Positions 32,358-45,119 of a stretch of DNA of 64,000 nt are shown piece by piece (position 1 is the stretch's first letter; each line of letters opens with the position of its first letter). The stretch is taken from NCBI GenBank assembly GCA_036927565.1, contig JAYESD010000008.1, forward strand, positions 124,151,498 to 124,215,497, read 5' to 3'. The notes below the pieces were generated by a model. The model was given only the letters and a program-made list of their open reading frames with translations. It was not told where the DNA came from and ran no database searches. The DNA comes from Tuctoria greenei. Taxonomy: Eukaryota > Streptophyta > Magnoliopsida > Poales > Poaceae. The translations under genes and the position numbers were made by a program.

Positions 32358-33616
32358 GATAGTCTCCTTGTAGTTCCCGCTTGTACTTTCTCTTCTTCCT
32401 CTCCAATTTTGTAATCTCTTGTCTCCAGATGAATGAAATCCAATTTTTGGTGAATTCGAATTTCATTTTTTGTCTTCAACACCTTTGTCTCGCTTGGCCC
32501 CCTGTTAGATGTACACAATTTGATTGTGAACATGTACCAAGAGGTTGTAACAGTTGTTGAAGACTTGGATCCTTCGAACTTGTAGAATGTAGGTCCGAAG
32601 TCTTCGATAGTGTAGGCCCCCTGAGGCTGTCGGAGCTTAGTGGCTCCGGCGTTGACCATTGCCGGAGCTTAGTAGCTCCGGAGCATCGATGGTTAGTCCT
32701 CTGGGGTGTCGGAGCTTTGGCAGCTCCGGTAGTGACCTCCGTCAACACGTGTTGTGTCAACGTTAGACTCCACTTTAGAGTCTTTCCACCATCTTCACGT
32801 TGACGACTTGCCTCCTAGCTTTACCAGAACTGAGTAGCTCCGAATATGTTCAATGTCAATGTTTGAACATTGACCACAAGCCGCCTAGAGGATGTCGTAG
32901 ATTATTTATTTTTCCTGCACACTGAAGTCAAGAAAAACAGTAAAATTCATTTCTTATCTATAACTTCATTGCGGCTTACTATTTCCGAGAAAGTTTTAGG
33001 TCGAACACAATCCTTAAGTACAATCAAGAGCACCGTCTTGCTTCCTTCAGGTCCGATCATTTCCGGACTTGTCTTACTTCGGCCTGCCGGGGTGTAGGTA
33101 GAGTGGCGTACTTAGGGTGCAGGACCAGGCTAAGTCGATAGCACACTCTGGCCCTAGATTGGCTTGGCAGCATTCAGACAAGTAGGCCATCAACAATGCT
33201 TGAACTCGGAAGGTTAGACAATGCAACTCGAATTGTACATAAACTGGTCGAGCTAAAGTTTCTTAAGAACTGCACAACTTTCTTATAGACAAGAAAGAGA
33301 AAAATAAAAATATTGAGCCTGTACAAAGTAAATGCACGTGGAGTCTGTTTTCACATAATGATGTCTTTCATTATAGGTTCGGGGTACAGGGAAACAAGTA
33401 CACTCTTAGGGTACGGAACCAGGCTAAGTGTGTTTCGTTTCTCGTTTGACCCAAGGTAGCTAGCTACACTTTTAGTTCTGAGACTGTGACAAGTGTTGCG
33501 TGGGCGTTGTGGACCTAGCAGGGTAGGTCTGGCTGCCCTCCCGGAGGAGCTACCCGACTCTGTACAATGACTCTATAACATACACCACATGTAATTACAG
33601 ACTCACCTCTGTGATA
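32358..33616. other. Gypsy-2 spacer between accessory ORF and integrase
   Basis: There is no gene. 32620-32740 has four AGCTCCGG/CCGGAGCT words that form short inverted repeats (CCGGAGCTTAGTAGCTCCGG). A segment of about 40 bp with GTACNNTTAGGGTNCNGNACCAGGCTAAG occurs twice, near 33097-33130 and 33399-33430. Confidence 0.5.
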
Positions 33617-36600
33617 CTAAGCGTAGAACTTACGGAGGTGCTCAATGTTCCAAGGATTTGGGAGAGTTGTCCCATCCTCGGTTGCCAAGCAAACGCATCC
33701 GGGACGAGATACTTTGATCACTCGGAAGGGTCCCTCCCAGCTGGGGGAGAGTTTGTTTAACCCTTCTCTAGATTGTATTCTCCATAGCACCAGATCGCCT
33801 TCCTTGAGCTGTCGGTTGTGAACATGCCGTTGGTGATAGCGCTGAAGAGCTTGGCGGTATCGGGCATTCCGAATAGCTGCTCGGCACCTTCCCTCTTCAA
33901 GGAGGTCAAGGTCTTCACGCCGGAGCTGGTCCTGCATGGCTTCGTCGGAGGTCCAGACCCGGAGCGACCCCAAGGTGATTTTCGGAGGAAGGACTGCTTC
34001 AGCTCAGTACACCAGGAAGAAGGGTGTTTCTCCAGTTGATCGGTTTGGAGTTGTCCTGTTGGCCCATGGAGTGGGCGGAAGCTCTTCAATCCAGTTGGAT
34101 CCATGCTTTTTCAGGCGATCATATGTGCGCGTCTTGAGTCCTTTTAGGATTTCTGCATTTGCCCTCTCAGCTTGGCCATTGCTTGCCGGATGAGCTACGG
34201 AGGCGTAGCTGACTTGGATGCCGAGGTCTTCGCAGTATCCTTGAAAAGCAGAACTTGTGAATTGGGTCCCATTATTTGTTATGATTTTGTTCGGGACTCC
34301 AAATCTGCATATTATGGACTGCAAGAAATTGATAACTGATTGCTTGTTTATTGTCACAACTGGAGTTGCTTCTGGCCATTTGGTGAACTTGTCGATGGCA
34401 ACATACAGGAACTTGTATCCTCCGACGGCTCTTGGGAAAGGTCCCAAGATGTCCATCCCCCACACAGCGAAAGGCCATTTAGGAGGTATCATTGTATAGG
34501 CTGAGCTGGTGTGTGAATTTGCTTTGCATGGAACTGGTATGCTTTGCATTTCTTCACCAGCTCAGTTGCATCCTGGAGTGCTGTAGGCCAATAGAAGCCA
34601 TGTCGGAAGGCTTTACCGACCAGTGTGCGGGAAGACGCGTGGTTCCCACACTCGCCTCCATGGATTTCTACGAGGAGCTCGCAACCTTCTTCCCTTGTGA
34701 TGCACCGCATTAGGACGCCGTTGGCACCACGCCGGTAGAGATCCCCTTCTACTAACATGTATCTTTTAGCCATTCTGACTATTCGGTCAGCGGATACATC
34801 ATCGTCAGGAAGGATATTGTCTTTCAAGTAGCTCTGAATCTCCGAGATCCATGCATCAGAGCTCGCTTGAGCATTTGAGTCTTGCGTGCTGGGTTTCTCG
34901 GAGCTTCCGACAGCACCTACGACCCTTGATGGCTGCCATGGTAACAGGGCCATCGGGACCACCAGCTTCGGGATGCTGGTCTCGCCCCCTTCACTCAGTT
35001 CGGTAGGCTGAGCTGTGGGTTTTGACAACCTTCGAATGAAGGTTCCGTCAGGAGCAGGAGATCTGGTTGACGCTTTCGTCGAGATTTCGTCAGCTTCAGC
35101 ATTATGGACACGCTGGACATGGTGGAGATCCAGGACTTCGAAGTCCTTCTGAAGCATCTGGACTTCAAGAAGATAAGCATCTAGTTGAGGATTGTTACAG
35201 GAGCATTCACCCTTCACCTGTTTAATGATGAGCTACGAATCTCCCTTTACCAACAGCTGCTTGACACCATATGATAGTGCCACCTTTAGTCCATAAATGG
35301 GTGCTTCATACTCTGCCATGTTGTTGGTCGCCTTGAAGTCAAGGTGGACCATGTATTTTACCTTCTCCCCGGTTGGAGCGAGGAGAAGGATTCCAGCTCC
35401 GGCCCCCTGCTTTTGCATGGAGCCGTCGAAGTAGAGGGTCCAGTGAGGTTCGATGAAGACCGGAGCTCTGAGTTCCGACTTCTGCTCACTGGGGCCCCCA
35501 GGGTTTGATGGAGAGGGGGTCCATTTCGCCACGAAATCTGCCAATGCTTTACTCTTTATCGCTTGCCTTGGGACTTATTCAAGATCGAATTTGGCCAATT
35601 CCGCTGCCCACTTTCTAATGTTCCCAGTAGAGTTGGGATTATGCAAGATCGCACGCAGTGGGTAAGAGGTCACCACTGAGATCTTGTGAGCTTGGAAGTA
35701 ATGGCGAAGCTTCTTGGAGGCAATGAGAACTGCATAGAGCATCTTGTGCACCTCTAGGTATTGAGTCTTGGCGTCATGTAGTACTTCGCTGATGAAGTAC
35801 ACTGGGCGTTAGACTGTCCGGACCCTCTCGAGGGGGCTTGGAGCTTCCTCCACATCGACCCGGACCCTCTCGGAGGGGTCCGGACCTGCTTCGGGGACCT
35901 CCGGATCCCTGCTAGAGGAACCCAGAGCTTCTGCAGGAGTGACCCAGACCCTCTCGGAGGGGTCCAAGTCTTCTGGGAAACTACCTGTTGATCCAAGTCT
36001 GGGGGCTGGGACCCAGACTCTCCTTCAGGAACCTCCAGACCATCCCAGAGGGGTTTGGATTCTTGAGCTTGTGATGGTTCTGTTCTCTCTGCGACCAGGA
36101 CCATGCTGACAACCTCGTCGGTTGCTGAAATGTAAAAAAGTAAAGGCTCACCAGGGTTCGGAGCTACCAAGGTTGGTAGAGTGGTGAGGAGCTGCTTTAG
36201 CTCCTGAAATGCCTTTTCTGCTTCTTCGAACCATTGAAATGGTCTGGACTTCCTCAATAATTTGAAGAAGGGTAGCGCCCGTTCCGCCAGTCTTGAGATG
36301 AACCGGCTGAGGGAGACTAGACATCCAGTCAGTTTCTGGACATCTTTGATGCGATCTAGTGGTCGCATCTCCTCAATAACCTTAATCTTCACCGGATTTG
36401 CCTCTATGCCCCGGTGGTTTACCAGGAAACCGAGAAGCTTTCCGGAGCTAACCCCGAAGACGCACTTGTCTGGGTTCAGCTTCGTGCGGGTGACCCGCAA
36501 CTTGTCGAAAACAGCTTGCAAGGTGTCAAGGAGTGACTCCTTGTCCTTGATCTTGATGACGATGTCATCAACATACACTTCCACTACGTCTCTGATGAGC

Positions 36601-37952
36601 TCTCCAAAGTTTTTGTACATAGCTTGTACGAATGTTGAAGCTGCATTCTTGAGACAAAATGGCATGGCAGTATAACAGTACAATCCATCTACTATGATAA
36701 AATAAGTATGTTCTTCATCTTCCCTAGACATTCTGATTTGATGGTACCCAGAATATGCGTCTAGGAAACACAGTAATTCACACTCGGAGGTGGAATCCAC
36801 TATCTGATCTATTCTAGGTAGTGGGAATGGATCTTTTGGGCATGCCTTATTTAGTGTTGTGTAGTCGATACACATCCGAAGCTTCCCACCGGCCTTGGGT
36901 ACAACGACTGGGTTTGCAAGCCATTTTGGATGGAAGACTTCTCAGATGAATCCAGCTTCGAGCAACTTCTTCACTTCTTTTCGTATGAAGTTCTGTCGCT
37001 CTACGAATTGCTTCCGAGGCTTCTGATGTTCGGGCCAAGCGTCGGGATAGATCTTCAGATTATGCTCGATCACTTCCCTAGGGATCCCAGGCATTTGTGA
37101 CGGTTGCCAGGCAAATACGTCAAAATTAGCCCGGAGGAAAGTGATGAGTGCAAGTTCCTATTTGTCATTCAGACCTCCCAATATACAGGTGGTCTGAGCG
37201 GCATCGGAACCAATTTGGAAGACTTTGATGGGGATGTCGGTGTTGCCGCTTGGTTGCATGTGAGGTGCGGAGGTTGAGCCTCGCTGACGAATGCTCGGGG
37301 GTCTTGGAGCTTGCTCCTGCCTAGATTCTTCCTCCCGTGCTGTAGCAAGCACATGGAGTTCCTCTAGAGCAGTCACTTCGGCAGTACGGTCTCCGCAGAT
37401 CCGGAGAACGCCAACTGGTGTCGGCATCTTCAACACCAGGTAGCCATAATGAGCAGCAGCCATGAATTTGTACAAGGCGGGCCTGCCCAGAATGGCGTTG
37501 AAGGGCAAGTTGATCTGAGCGACATCAAAGATCAACTTCTCAGTGCGATAATTCTCCCGAGTCCCGAAGGTCACGGTGTGAGTAATGGAACTGAGTGGTG
37601 TTATGGCCCCCGGACCTACTCTGGAGAAAGGTCGGGAGGGGCGAAGGTCCGAAGGTCGGAGCTGAAGCATGACAAAAGCTTGGAAGATTATGAGGTTCAG
37701 CCCCGAGCCTCCGTCCACCATTACATGGTGGAGTTGAATGTTGTTGATGGTAGGTGATACCATCAGATGTAGCTGGCCAGCTCTGATCATGTTCCGAGGG
37801 CAGTCCGAAGCATCAAAAGTGATGGTAGTGTCCATCCACTTTCGATGAGGCTTCGCCCTGGCTGTAGGAGCTACTGAGGCCATGTCCCGCCGCATTGTCT
37901 TGAGGACATGATGGGAGGTGATGTCCAACGAACCACCAAAGATGGTGTTCAT
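33617..37952 (-). pseudogene. Gypsy-2 pol: protease, RT, RNase H, integrase
   Basis: The protease frame (37952-37158) has VDGGSGLNLI, with Gly where Thr or Ser is usual. The same frame continues, after TAG at 37158 and TGA at 36942, into RT (MCIDYTTLNKACPKDPFPLPR; VEVYVDDIVIK at about 36560) as far as 35800. An insertion of about 85 GC-rich codons (35815-36065) then splits RT from RNase H and shifts the frame. RNase H (YFDGSMQKQGAGAGILL, NNMAEYEAPIYGLK) has stops at 35575 and about 35231. Integrase has its zinc part at about 34560-34700 and core at 34004-34549 (MDILGPFPRAVGGY), but the second catalytic Asp is Asn (TNNGTQFT). The C-terminal domain ends at 33617. It cannot act as it stands. Confidence 0.88.
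35815..36065 (-). repeat. GC-rich minisatellite inside Gypsy-2 pol
   Basis: Five degenerate units of about 40-50 bp share GGACCCTCTCGGAGGGGTCC (near-perfect palindrome) and GGAGCTTCC-like words. The insertion lies at the RT-RNase H junction and translates on the minus strand to repeats like TPPRGSGS. Confidence 0.75.
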
Positions 37953-37958
37953 GGTCTT

Positions 37959-39607
37959 CTAATGCTCATTGTTGGAGACGTCGGAGTCGTCGTTGACGGA
38001 GGTGTACATAGCCTTCAAGGCCTTTTTAGGGTCCTGGAATCCCAACTCCTCTTCAGTCGGAGCTTCGTTGACTTTCTGCTTTCCTTCCCTCTCACGGAAA
38101 GGAACTTCTTCCCGGCGCTTGTGGTAGCGCTCAGCAAGGTTTTGGACCTCCAGACAGTCCTCCAAGTTGTGGTCGTTTGTTTTGTGGATAGGACACCACA
38201 TTTTGGAGTTGCCACCGTCTTCAGAGGACGGCCGAGGTCGTTTCTCGGGGTGTGGCCCCCGGCCACCCGGAGCTGCAGCAGCTGCAACGGTGGATGTGTC
38301 GGTCGATGACTCCTTCTTGCTGTTGGCTTTTTCTTCTTTTTGCCACTCCCGGAGGTAGTGGCTTCACCTTTGGAGGATTTTTGCCATCCTCTGGAGGTGG
38401 TTTGGAGTGCATCTCACGGCCCTCCGCAACTTTGGCACACTTGTCTGCCAAACTTAAGAGCTCCGTGACGCTGGTGATCTCCTTGACCGCCAGCTTCTCC
38501 AGAATCTTCTTATCCCATACGCCCTGTCTAAATTCCATGATGACAGAAGCGCTAGAGATAGAAGGAATGGTGTTTCGTACCTGGGAGAACCTCTGGATGA
38601 ATGAGCGCAGGGATTCTCCCCCTTTTTGCACAACTGCAAAAAGGTCCAGTTCGGTGCCTGGTCGGGTGTATGAACTCCCGAAATTGGCGGTGAACTGTTG
38701 GCACAATTCCTCCCAACTATTCATAGAGTTGTGAGGAAGGCTCATGAACCAGAACCTAGTGGTCCCAGTCAAAGCCACTGGGAAGTAGTTGGCCATTACA
38801 GCCTCGTTACCTCCAGTCGCAAGGATTGCGGTGGTGTAAATTTGGAGAAACTCGACGGGGTTAACAGTCCTGTCAAACTTCTCCGGTAGGTGTGGCCGAA
38901 ACTTTTGTGGCCATCTGACCATGCGTAGGTGCATGGCCAGTGCAGAACAGCCACCTCCTACTCCTTCGGGAGCAGGGCTGTCTCGAGCCTCTCGCCTTTC
39001 GCGAGCGCTCGATATGGACATGACCGTCCTGTTGACGGTAATGGGGATCGAGCTCTGACCAGAGGTCATGAGTTGACATCTTGGTTACCGTAGGAGTACG
39101 TCGCGCCCCAGAGGGTAGCGACGTAACTTGCTGTGATGCAAGACGCCTCCTATTCTGGAAAGCATGCGGACCAAGCCTACCAGACACGGTCCGGCGCTGT
39201 GATGGGGCCCACCCCGAAGGGGGAGGACCTTGGTTGCTGATGTGATCCGCTGCTGCTGCAACCAGGTGTTCCACATCAGCCCTCCACTGCTCCATTGCAC
39301 CTTGGGATGCACCTGGAGGTGGTGGACGTTGGAGGAGAGCACGCGCTGCATGAAACACGTATTTAGGGTTGTTGTTGTTTGCCGATGCAGTGACCGACGC
39401 CGATGCACCATCACGCTGCTCAGCTTGACGTGCTGGTGCAGGCGGTGGTGGTGGAGGCATGACTCCTGCTGGAGCCACAGCTCCTGCTGGTTGCTGCGCG
39501 TTGGAGGGATTGCCTCCAACGGGTTGAACGGCAGGGTTGCCGTTGGATGATCCAGCAGCTGAGTTCACCATACTCGAAATCTCGGGCACCCCTACCTGGC
39601 GCGTCAA
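37959..39607 (-). pseudogene. Gypsy-2 gag, frameshifted
   Basis: The start MTRQVGVPEISSMV (39607) lies just inside the PBS. A Pro/Ala/Gln-rich N-terminal arm is followed by the retrotransposon gag domain in another frame (about 38960-38480: FWFMSLPHNSMNSWEELC, FIQRFSQVRNTIP). A third frame, from about 38330, holds the nucleocapsid motif CPIHKTNDHNLEDC (about 38155-38200). Breaks lie near 39080 and 38330, and a TAG at 37959 separates it from protease. Confidence 0.85.
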
Positions 39608-39608
39608 C

Positions 39609-40489
39609 TATCGGCGTTTGGAACCGGTAGATCTCCCAACACTACTTTTGGTAGATCGAGGAGTTGTAGTTCGGTAATGGGTGCGTACAAATTCAATAAG
39701 GTGAAAGACACGTGTACCCAAGGATTTACGTGGTTCGGGCCGCCTGAGCGTAATACCCTACTCCACGGGGTGTGTTGGTGATGTATTAAGCTTGTGAGTC
39801 TAGAAGAATCTCCAGAAGAAGAAGCTCGTCTAGCTTAGGGTGTTCCATAGTGGTCTGGAACCGTCCTTTGTGTATCGTCGACCTGTCCTTTTATAGTACA
39901 AGGACTGGTCGTTACAACGTTAGCCTGACCCGACAGGTGGCCCCGGCAGTTACACATGCTTGATACACAATAAATAGGGTTAATTACCCTTAATAGCCTG
40001 GTAACGGGCCTTAACAGTGCTGTTACCAGTATTAAGGGCCATCCGATTGTGTGTCATTAATATGGTATTAATGACACTTAATCGGGTCTTAAAGTCTTTG
40101 ATTGATCCTTGAAGGTCCGGAGCTGTTGGGGGGTCCATCGGCCTCATAGTTGAAGTTGAAGGTCCGACGGTTGCCACGTGGTAGCACCGAAGCTCATCGT
40201 CGTGGACGGGTAGGTCCGGTGCTGTTGGACACATGTCAGTACCAGAGCTTCCCTCTGTCTGCGGTTAGGTCCGGGGGTGCCATATTGGTATTCTGACTGG
40301 AGCTTCCCAAGTGTGGGTGATAGCTCCAGTCTTGTGATACACGTGGCGGCCCCGGGACTAACCATGTCGAGGAAGCAGGTCCGGCTACGCCTGACATATG
40401 GGGCCTTCGGAGGTCTTCAAATCTGGTATATGGAGTTTCCTTGTGATCTTTGCAATTCCAAGGGGTATCCGGTACGGAGGGTACCGACA
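39609..40489 (-). repeat. Gypsy-2 5' LTR
   Basis: This is the copy of 30220-31099, beginning TATCGGCG (first TG mutated to TA) and ending CCGACA. The minus-strand TATA box is at about 39887-39896. Confidence 0.9.
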
Positions 40490-40494
40490 ACTCT

Positions 40495-41832
40495 CAAGTT
40501 CTTCAAGGGAAAATTTGTCGAGGTTTTGCTTTCATTAACATCACCTCTTTCGAGTTTTTTCCTTGTTGTGTTCTTATTTGTTGTGGCCATGAAAGGAATG
40601 AAGAGTTGTTTGGAAAGAGGAAGGAGGTTGCAAGCTCAAGCCATGTTGGAGATTCAAGTGCACGTCCCTCTTCTGTTGCTACACCAAGTTCACGGTAGAG
40701 GAGTGTAGGTGAGGACATTCCCATGGGTGAGAGGAGCAGCCCGCACCAACTTCTTCACGACGACGACCTCGACATACAAAGTGAAGTTGAAGATCAAACA
40801 TGCAAGCTCCTCCAAGATCGTGAGGTTTCTCGTACAAAAGCTTGTGATCCAGATTTGATCTCCAAAATAGGTATGGATTCCGAATTTTTTTCTATTTGGC
40901 ATGCACTAGGATGGAACAATTTTGCTCACATAGATGAGAGAGGTTCACGCCTTCTCTCCATGCAATTCCTTTGCACACTCAAAATAGGATTTGATGATAT
41001 TTCTTTTAGATTATTTCAAAAATAATACAACATCCTATGGAAATAATTAAGTGAAATCCTAGGCTTCCATAAACGTTGTTTGCTATATTTAGATGCTTTT
41101 CCTAAGTTTAACAAACAAAGTTTTTTGGCAAGATTTAACTAGTGAGGTCAGATGTAGTATACCTAGGAATAGCCACTTGCACAACTCTACTTTATGCTTC
41201 ATGCATAGATGGGTGTCTATGACTATGTTCCCTAGAGGAGATGTAAGGGTAGTGCGTGATGATGGCTGAAATTTTTATTTGCCGTGATTAAAAAGATAAA
41301 CGTTGCTCCAGTTATTGCCATGATGACGCAATGGTTAGATTACATTACAAGAATAGGGCCAATTGAATGCACTTCATTGATTACCCGTATTGCTACTAGG
41401 GTAGGAGCACTAGAATATTCTTCATTTGAGTATATTGAAAATGAAATAGAATTGATTAATGAAGGTTATTTAGTGCAAGGACATACTCTTAAGCATGATC
41501 AAGATGGCACTTTGTTATTTTATTATACCGGCTTTGTCAATGAAATTCGGTTACCTAACCCAGATTATCACTTGTACAAATGCCGGAGGCTAACCATTGA
41601 TCTTCTTCCCATCGAGGAAGGCCAGAGAAGTAATGTCTCTGGCAGGGTAACTAGAAGTCGTACAAGAAGAGCGGCCATGCCTCCGACAACCTCCACAGTC
41701 CATGAGTACGAAAAGGAAGAGAACCCAACGGGTGATGCACCCGGATGGACTCAACCTCCATCATATGAGACCGAAGGTCCGTCTCGGCATGGATGGCCGG
41801 GTGCCACATGGGAACCACCCCTATCCACTTGA
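40495..41832 (+). pseudogene. Gypsy-1 Athila-type ORF1/env-like gene, broken
   Basis: Pieces in changing frames from about 40500 read like the Athila 'retrotransposon ORF-1' family. They include DLISKIGMDSEFFSIW, SRLLSMQFLCTLKIGFDDISFRLFQ (about 40940-41020), FPRGDVRVVRDDG (about 41230-41270) and, from 41284, an open stretch of 182 codons with YLVQGHTLKHDQDG, LHLYKCRRLTID-type sequence and a Pro/Ser/Thr-rich end. Some authors call this position env-like. The start is probably cut by the Gypsy-2 insertion. I see no clear signal peptide or membrane segment. Confidence 0.65.
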
Positions 41833-43495
41833 AGCTCTAGCAGCTTGCCTCCAACGTCCATGCGACCATGTCGTTCCTCTTCGGCTAGAAGTCATCGTGA
41901 CTATAGCCAAGGAGTGACGGATCTCACTAGACGTATGAAAGAGCTTGAAGTGAGAACGAGTGATATCTACAACACTATCTATGGGCATGCCCAAGGTACC
42001 CAAGACTGAAAACAACACATGGACACTCAATTCACCAACTTCAACTCCAAGCTACAACAACAACAAGCTGATCTCGCGACATACTTCCGTCATTAAGGGT
42101 TTGACCCTCATCACGGAGGTGAGTGAAGAACAAGCTTGGAGAGGATCCCCACTTGAGGTAAACTGTATCACACCCCTTGCATATTTATTTTTCATTCACC
42201 CATCATCCACATTGCATATAAAAAAGTAAAAGTAAAGTAGTATAGATTTGTTTTCAAATAAAATAAAAGATGTGCGATAAGAATGACTTGGATTCACATA
42301 GATGAAATGATGAATAGTTGCTCTGTTTCAATTTTCCTAAGTCCCTAGTTTCAACTTACTACTCTGCAACATATTGCTCTCATTGCCTAAAATTGGTTTT
42401 TCCTTGATTTGGAGATTGTGGGTAGCAAAAACTTAATCCATTCTAAGTTGTTGTGAGATATGATATAGTGATATGGCTGCTATTCCTAGTTTGAAAGTAA
42501 AACTTGGATCTTTGGAGAAAATTCTAAAAAAGATTTAAATTACTCTCATTCGATTGGAAATACCTACCAAAGCCATATGATACATTAAATTGATAGACCT
42601 TATGCATATGCTATCTGTCTGAGCTTTGTCAAACTAGTATAGAACTACGTGAGATTTCATTCATTATTTTTCGAATTCAAGACTTCACTTGCTCATGCTA
42701 TACTTATATACTAGATGTAAGCAAAATCCCATCATCCCACCACTCCATAATAATAAAAAAAGAAACTCCATATCCTTCATGCTTAGTACTCTCTCAAAAA
42801 TTATTGCATAAAAAGGGAGTAGAAGACATGGCTACAAGAAAAAGAAAAAAAAATGCATGCTTACATCATAAGCATGAGAAAAAAAAAGAGAGAGAAAGAA
42901 AAGTAGTCATGTTTTATCTCCACAAAATAAGAGAGTCCACTCAAAAAGGAGTCATCTCAAATATCCACATCCACCTCCATTCCATCACACATGCACAAGT
43001 CTTGAATCTAATAGTTTTCAATTGATTTCTCCTAAGGCTTTCTTTTTTGACTTAGCAATATTATGTGTTGCAAATATGTCTACTATATTCCCTACCAAGC
43101 TCCACATACGAGCCTTGTTTAGAGGCAGGATCAATTTAGGCACAATGCCTTGGTGAGGACATATTTCCACTACACATGAAGGAGAGACCAAGACAATCAA
43201 ATTGAGATACATAAAATCTAAATTGAACTCTATAGAATTTGAGTGGAACTTGATTTCTAGAGTATGTGTGCTCCATTTGTTGTTCTATCTTTCAACCACC
43301 CATGAATAGGAGAAGGCATAAGCCCCATAATGACTTGAGATGAGTGAAGTACCATGCCAATTTTTGCAATACTGGGTAGGGTATTTTGTTGTTCATATGG
43401 TACTTCTGAAAAGTAGAACATTGTAGCAACTTCTGATCATCAACCTAAAGTCTTGACTTTCCTCAGGACGAGCAAAGGATAAGCTTGGGGGACTT
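41833..43495 (+). other. Gypsy-1 3' non-coding region and polypurine tract
   Basis: Traces of the env-like C-terminus (QQQADLATYF-like) continue to about 42100. After that I see only AT-rich sequence, with purine-rich runs at 42825-42905. The polypurine tract AAGCTTGGGGGA (43479-43492) stands directly before the 3' LTR. Confidence 0.6.
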
Positions 43496-45114
43496 TGTTG
43501 ACGGCTGTTGTATACAAATTTCACCCGTCAATATAACTCAATTATGTGAAGGAATTGTCATTTCTTGCACACATCACCTTTCTATTTAAACAATTTCCAC
43601 GTGTCCTTAGAGAAATAGTGCATGCGGGGAATTATCGCGGGAAATAAGGTAAAAGAGGGGGAGCAATCCTATAAAATACCATCCCAACCAATCAAGCGCC
43701 AACATGTGTCACCACATGGATCAAATGGCCCACAAACAGATGTCCATCCAATGGTGTAGCATCCATATCAAGGAATGGGACACACCTGGCACTGACCTAG
43801 AGAAAGCACATGAGAAATGGTGCACAGACTAGGTCAGCCGACCCCCCCCCCCCCCGCCCCCACCTAGTCGGCCAATTTGGTCTAGGTGCCAAACTCAGTC
43901 AATCGCCACGTGTTGGATCCTCCCGAATTGAAGATGTCAGTGGTGAATGATTCGCGCGCTTTTGGTGGCAGGAACCAACCATTCTCCACCTATAAATAGG
44001 ACCCCCTACCCTCACTTTACACACACACCACTTGAGTATTCATCCATTGTATACACTATTCTCCATAGGTTTAGAGGAGTGTAGGCTGTAGAGAGGAGAG
44101 CCTCTAATCCATTGTCCAAGTAGGAGAGGAGTAGAAGGAGTCTCTTCCCAATTCCTAATTGGGAAAGGTGTGGCTCTCATATTTCTATTTGTATTTGTGA
44201 CTTTGCTCTTCATAGAGATGTTATCTTTAGTCTTCTATTGTTCATATACTTGGATGAAGCGTTTCTTGTTTGATTATGGATTCCATATATGTGGTAGGAG
44301 TAGTATTTATGATTATGCTATACCATTCTCATTATATCATCATAAACACTACAAACCCTCAATATAGTCTAATTAGCTATGACATGATTATATTAATATG
44401 AGTCACTTATGCTATGTATTAACATGGTTCAACGATGATTTAGTTCATTGCCTTAGGATGGCTTGTGCCTAGGCTCTTAAGGTAATTACTTAATATGCTA
44501 GCATGGTGCTATGATAGATGAGTAGCGTTGAATGTCTCGTAGACCCACGGATTGAAGAGGTAGGTAGTAGGTGGTGACAGCCTTATCTGTCCTTTGTGAT
44601 CCTCCACGTTCGGTTATGCCACAAGCTATTGGCGGGAGTCGTCCTAGTGTTGCTAGGGGTAAACCCGTGCCCGATGTGTTAATCCACTTAGCATGAGAAT
44701 CTATAATTTGATATGATCACTAGTAACTAACTTAGACTATGTGTATGTACATTAGAAGCACAGTAGGAGGATCTACCTAACTCTTAGCCTAGTCCCTCTT
44801 TGCCTCATTTACCCCCTTAGGATAAAATGCTATTGTGTGTGTCACACTACCTCTAATTATCCTTTATCCATCTTTGCTAGAACCCTACCCAGACCAACCT
44901 AGCCTCTCCATTTGATGATTATTTTGCTTCCACCCAGCCTTCCTTTGGGAGAATATAAATGGCACCCTTTTGGAATACTCTAAAAGGGGAAAATGCTTTA
45001 TCGATAGATTTTGTGCGCTTGCGGATTTATATCTGTGATTTAAGAACTATCAACAAGCATTTCTGGCACCACTACTAGGAATGATTTATTAGTAGTGCGT
45101 AGGAAATATCAGCA
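43496..45114 (+). repeat. Gypsy-1 3' LTR
   Basis: 1619 bp, matching 25836-27439. TATA box CTATAAATAGG at about 43990-44000. It has a C-run of fourteen plus five bases around 43843-43862 that is not in the 5' LTR, and lacks a short segment near 43740. Confidence 0.9.
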
Positions 45115-45119
45115 GTGCT

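Larger units (their letters stand above)
30220..40489 (-). mobile_element. Gypsy-2, Tat-like Ty3/gypsy retrotransposon
   Basis: LTRs of 880 bp (30220-31099) and 881 bp (39609-40489) surround, on the minus strand, gag, protease, RT, RNase H and integrase, plus an antisense accessory ORF next to the 3' LTR. That layout is seen in grass Tat-lineage elements. The flanks GCTCT and ACTCT differ at one base. A PPT (GTCCAGGGGGCCAC, minus strand) adjoins the left LTR at 31100-31113 and a PBS-like TTGACGCGCCAGGTAGGGG adjoins the right LTR at about 39589-39607. Confidence 0.9.
25836..45114 (+). mobile_element. Gypsy-1, Athila-like LTR element without pol, hosting Gypsy-2
   Basis: LTRs at 25836-27439 and 43496-45114 both start TGTTGACGG and end CA, and the element is flanked by the 5-bp duplication GTGCT (25831-25835 and 45115-45119). 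The order is gag/protease, a non-coding block, then an env-like ORF. No RT or integrase of this element is present; the only pol genes inside belong to Gypsy-2, which is inserted at 30220-40489. With Gypsy-2 removed the element is about 9.0 kb. It resembles non-autonomous Athila-group elements. Confidence 0.85.

Noticed and set aside
39230..39550. Plus-strand Cys/Trp-rich frame opposite the Gypsy-2 gag
   Set aside because: Mirror image of the Pro/Ala/Gln-rich gag arm; no independent support.
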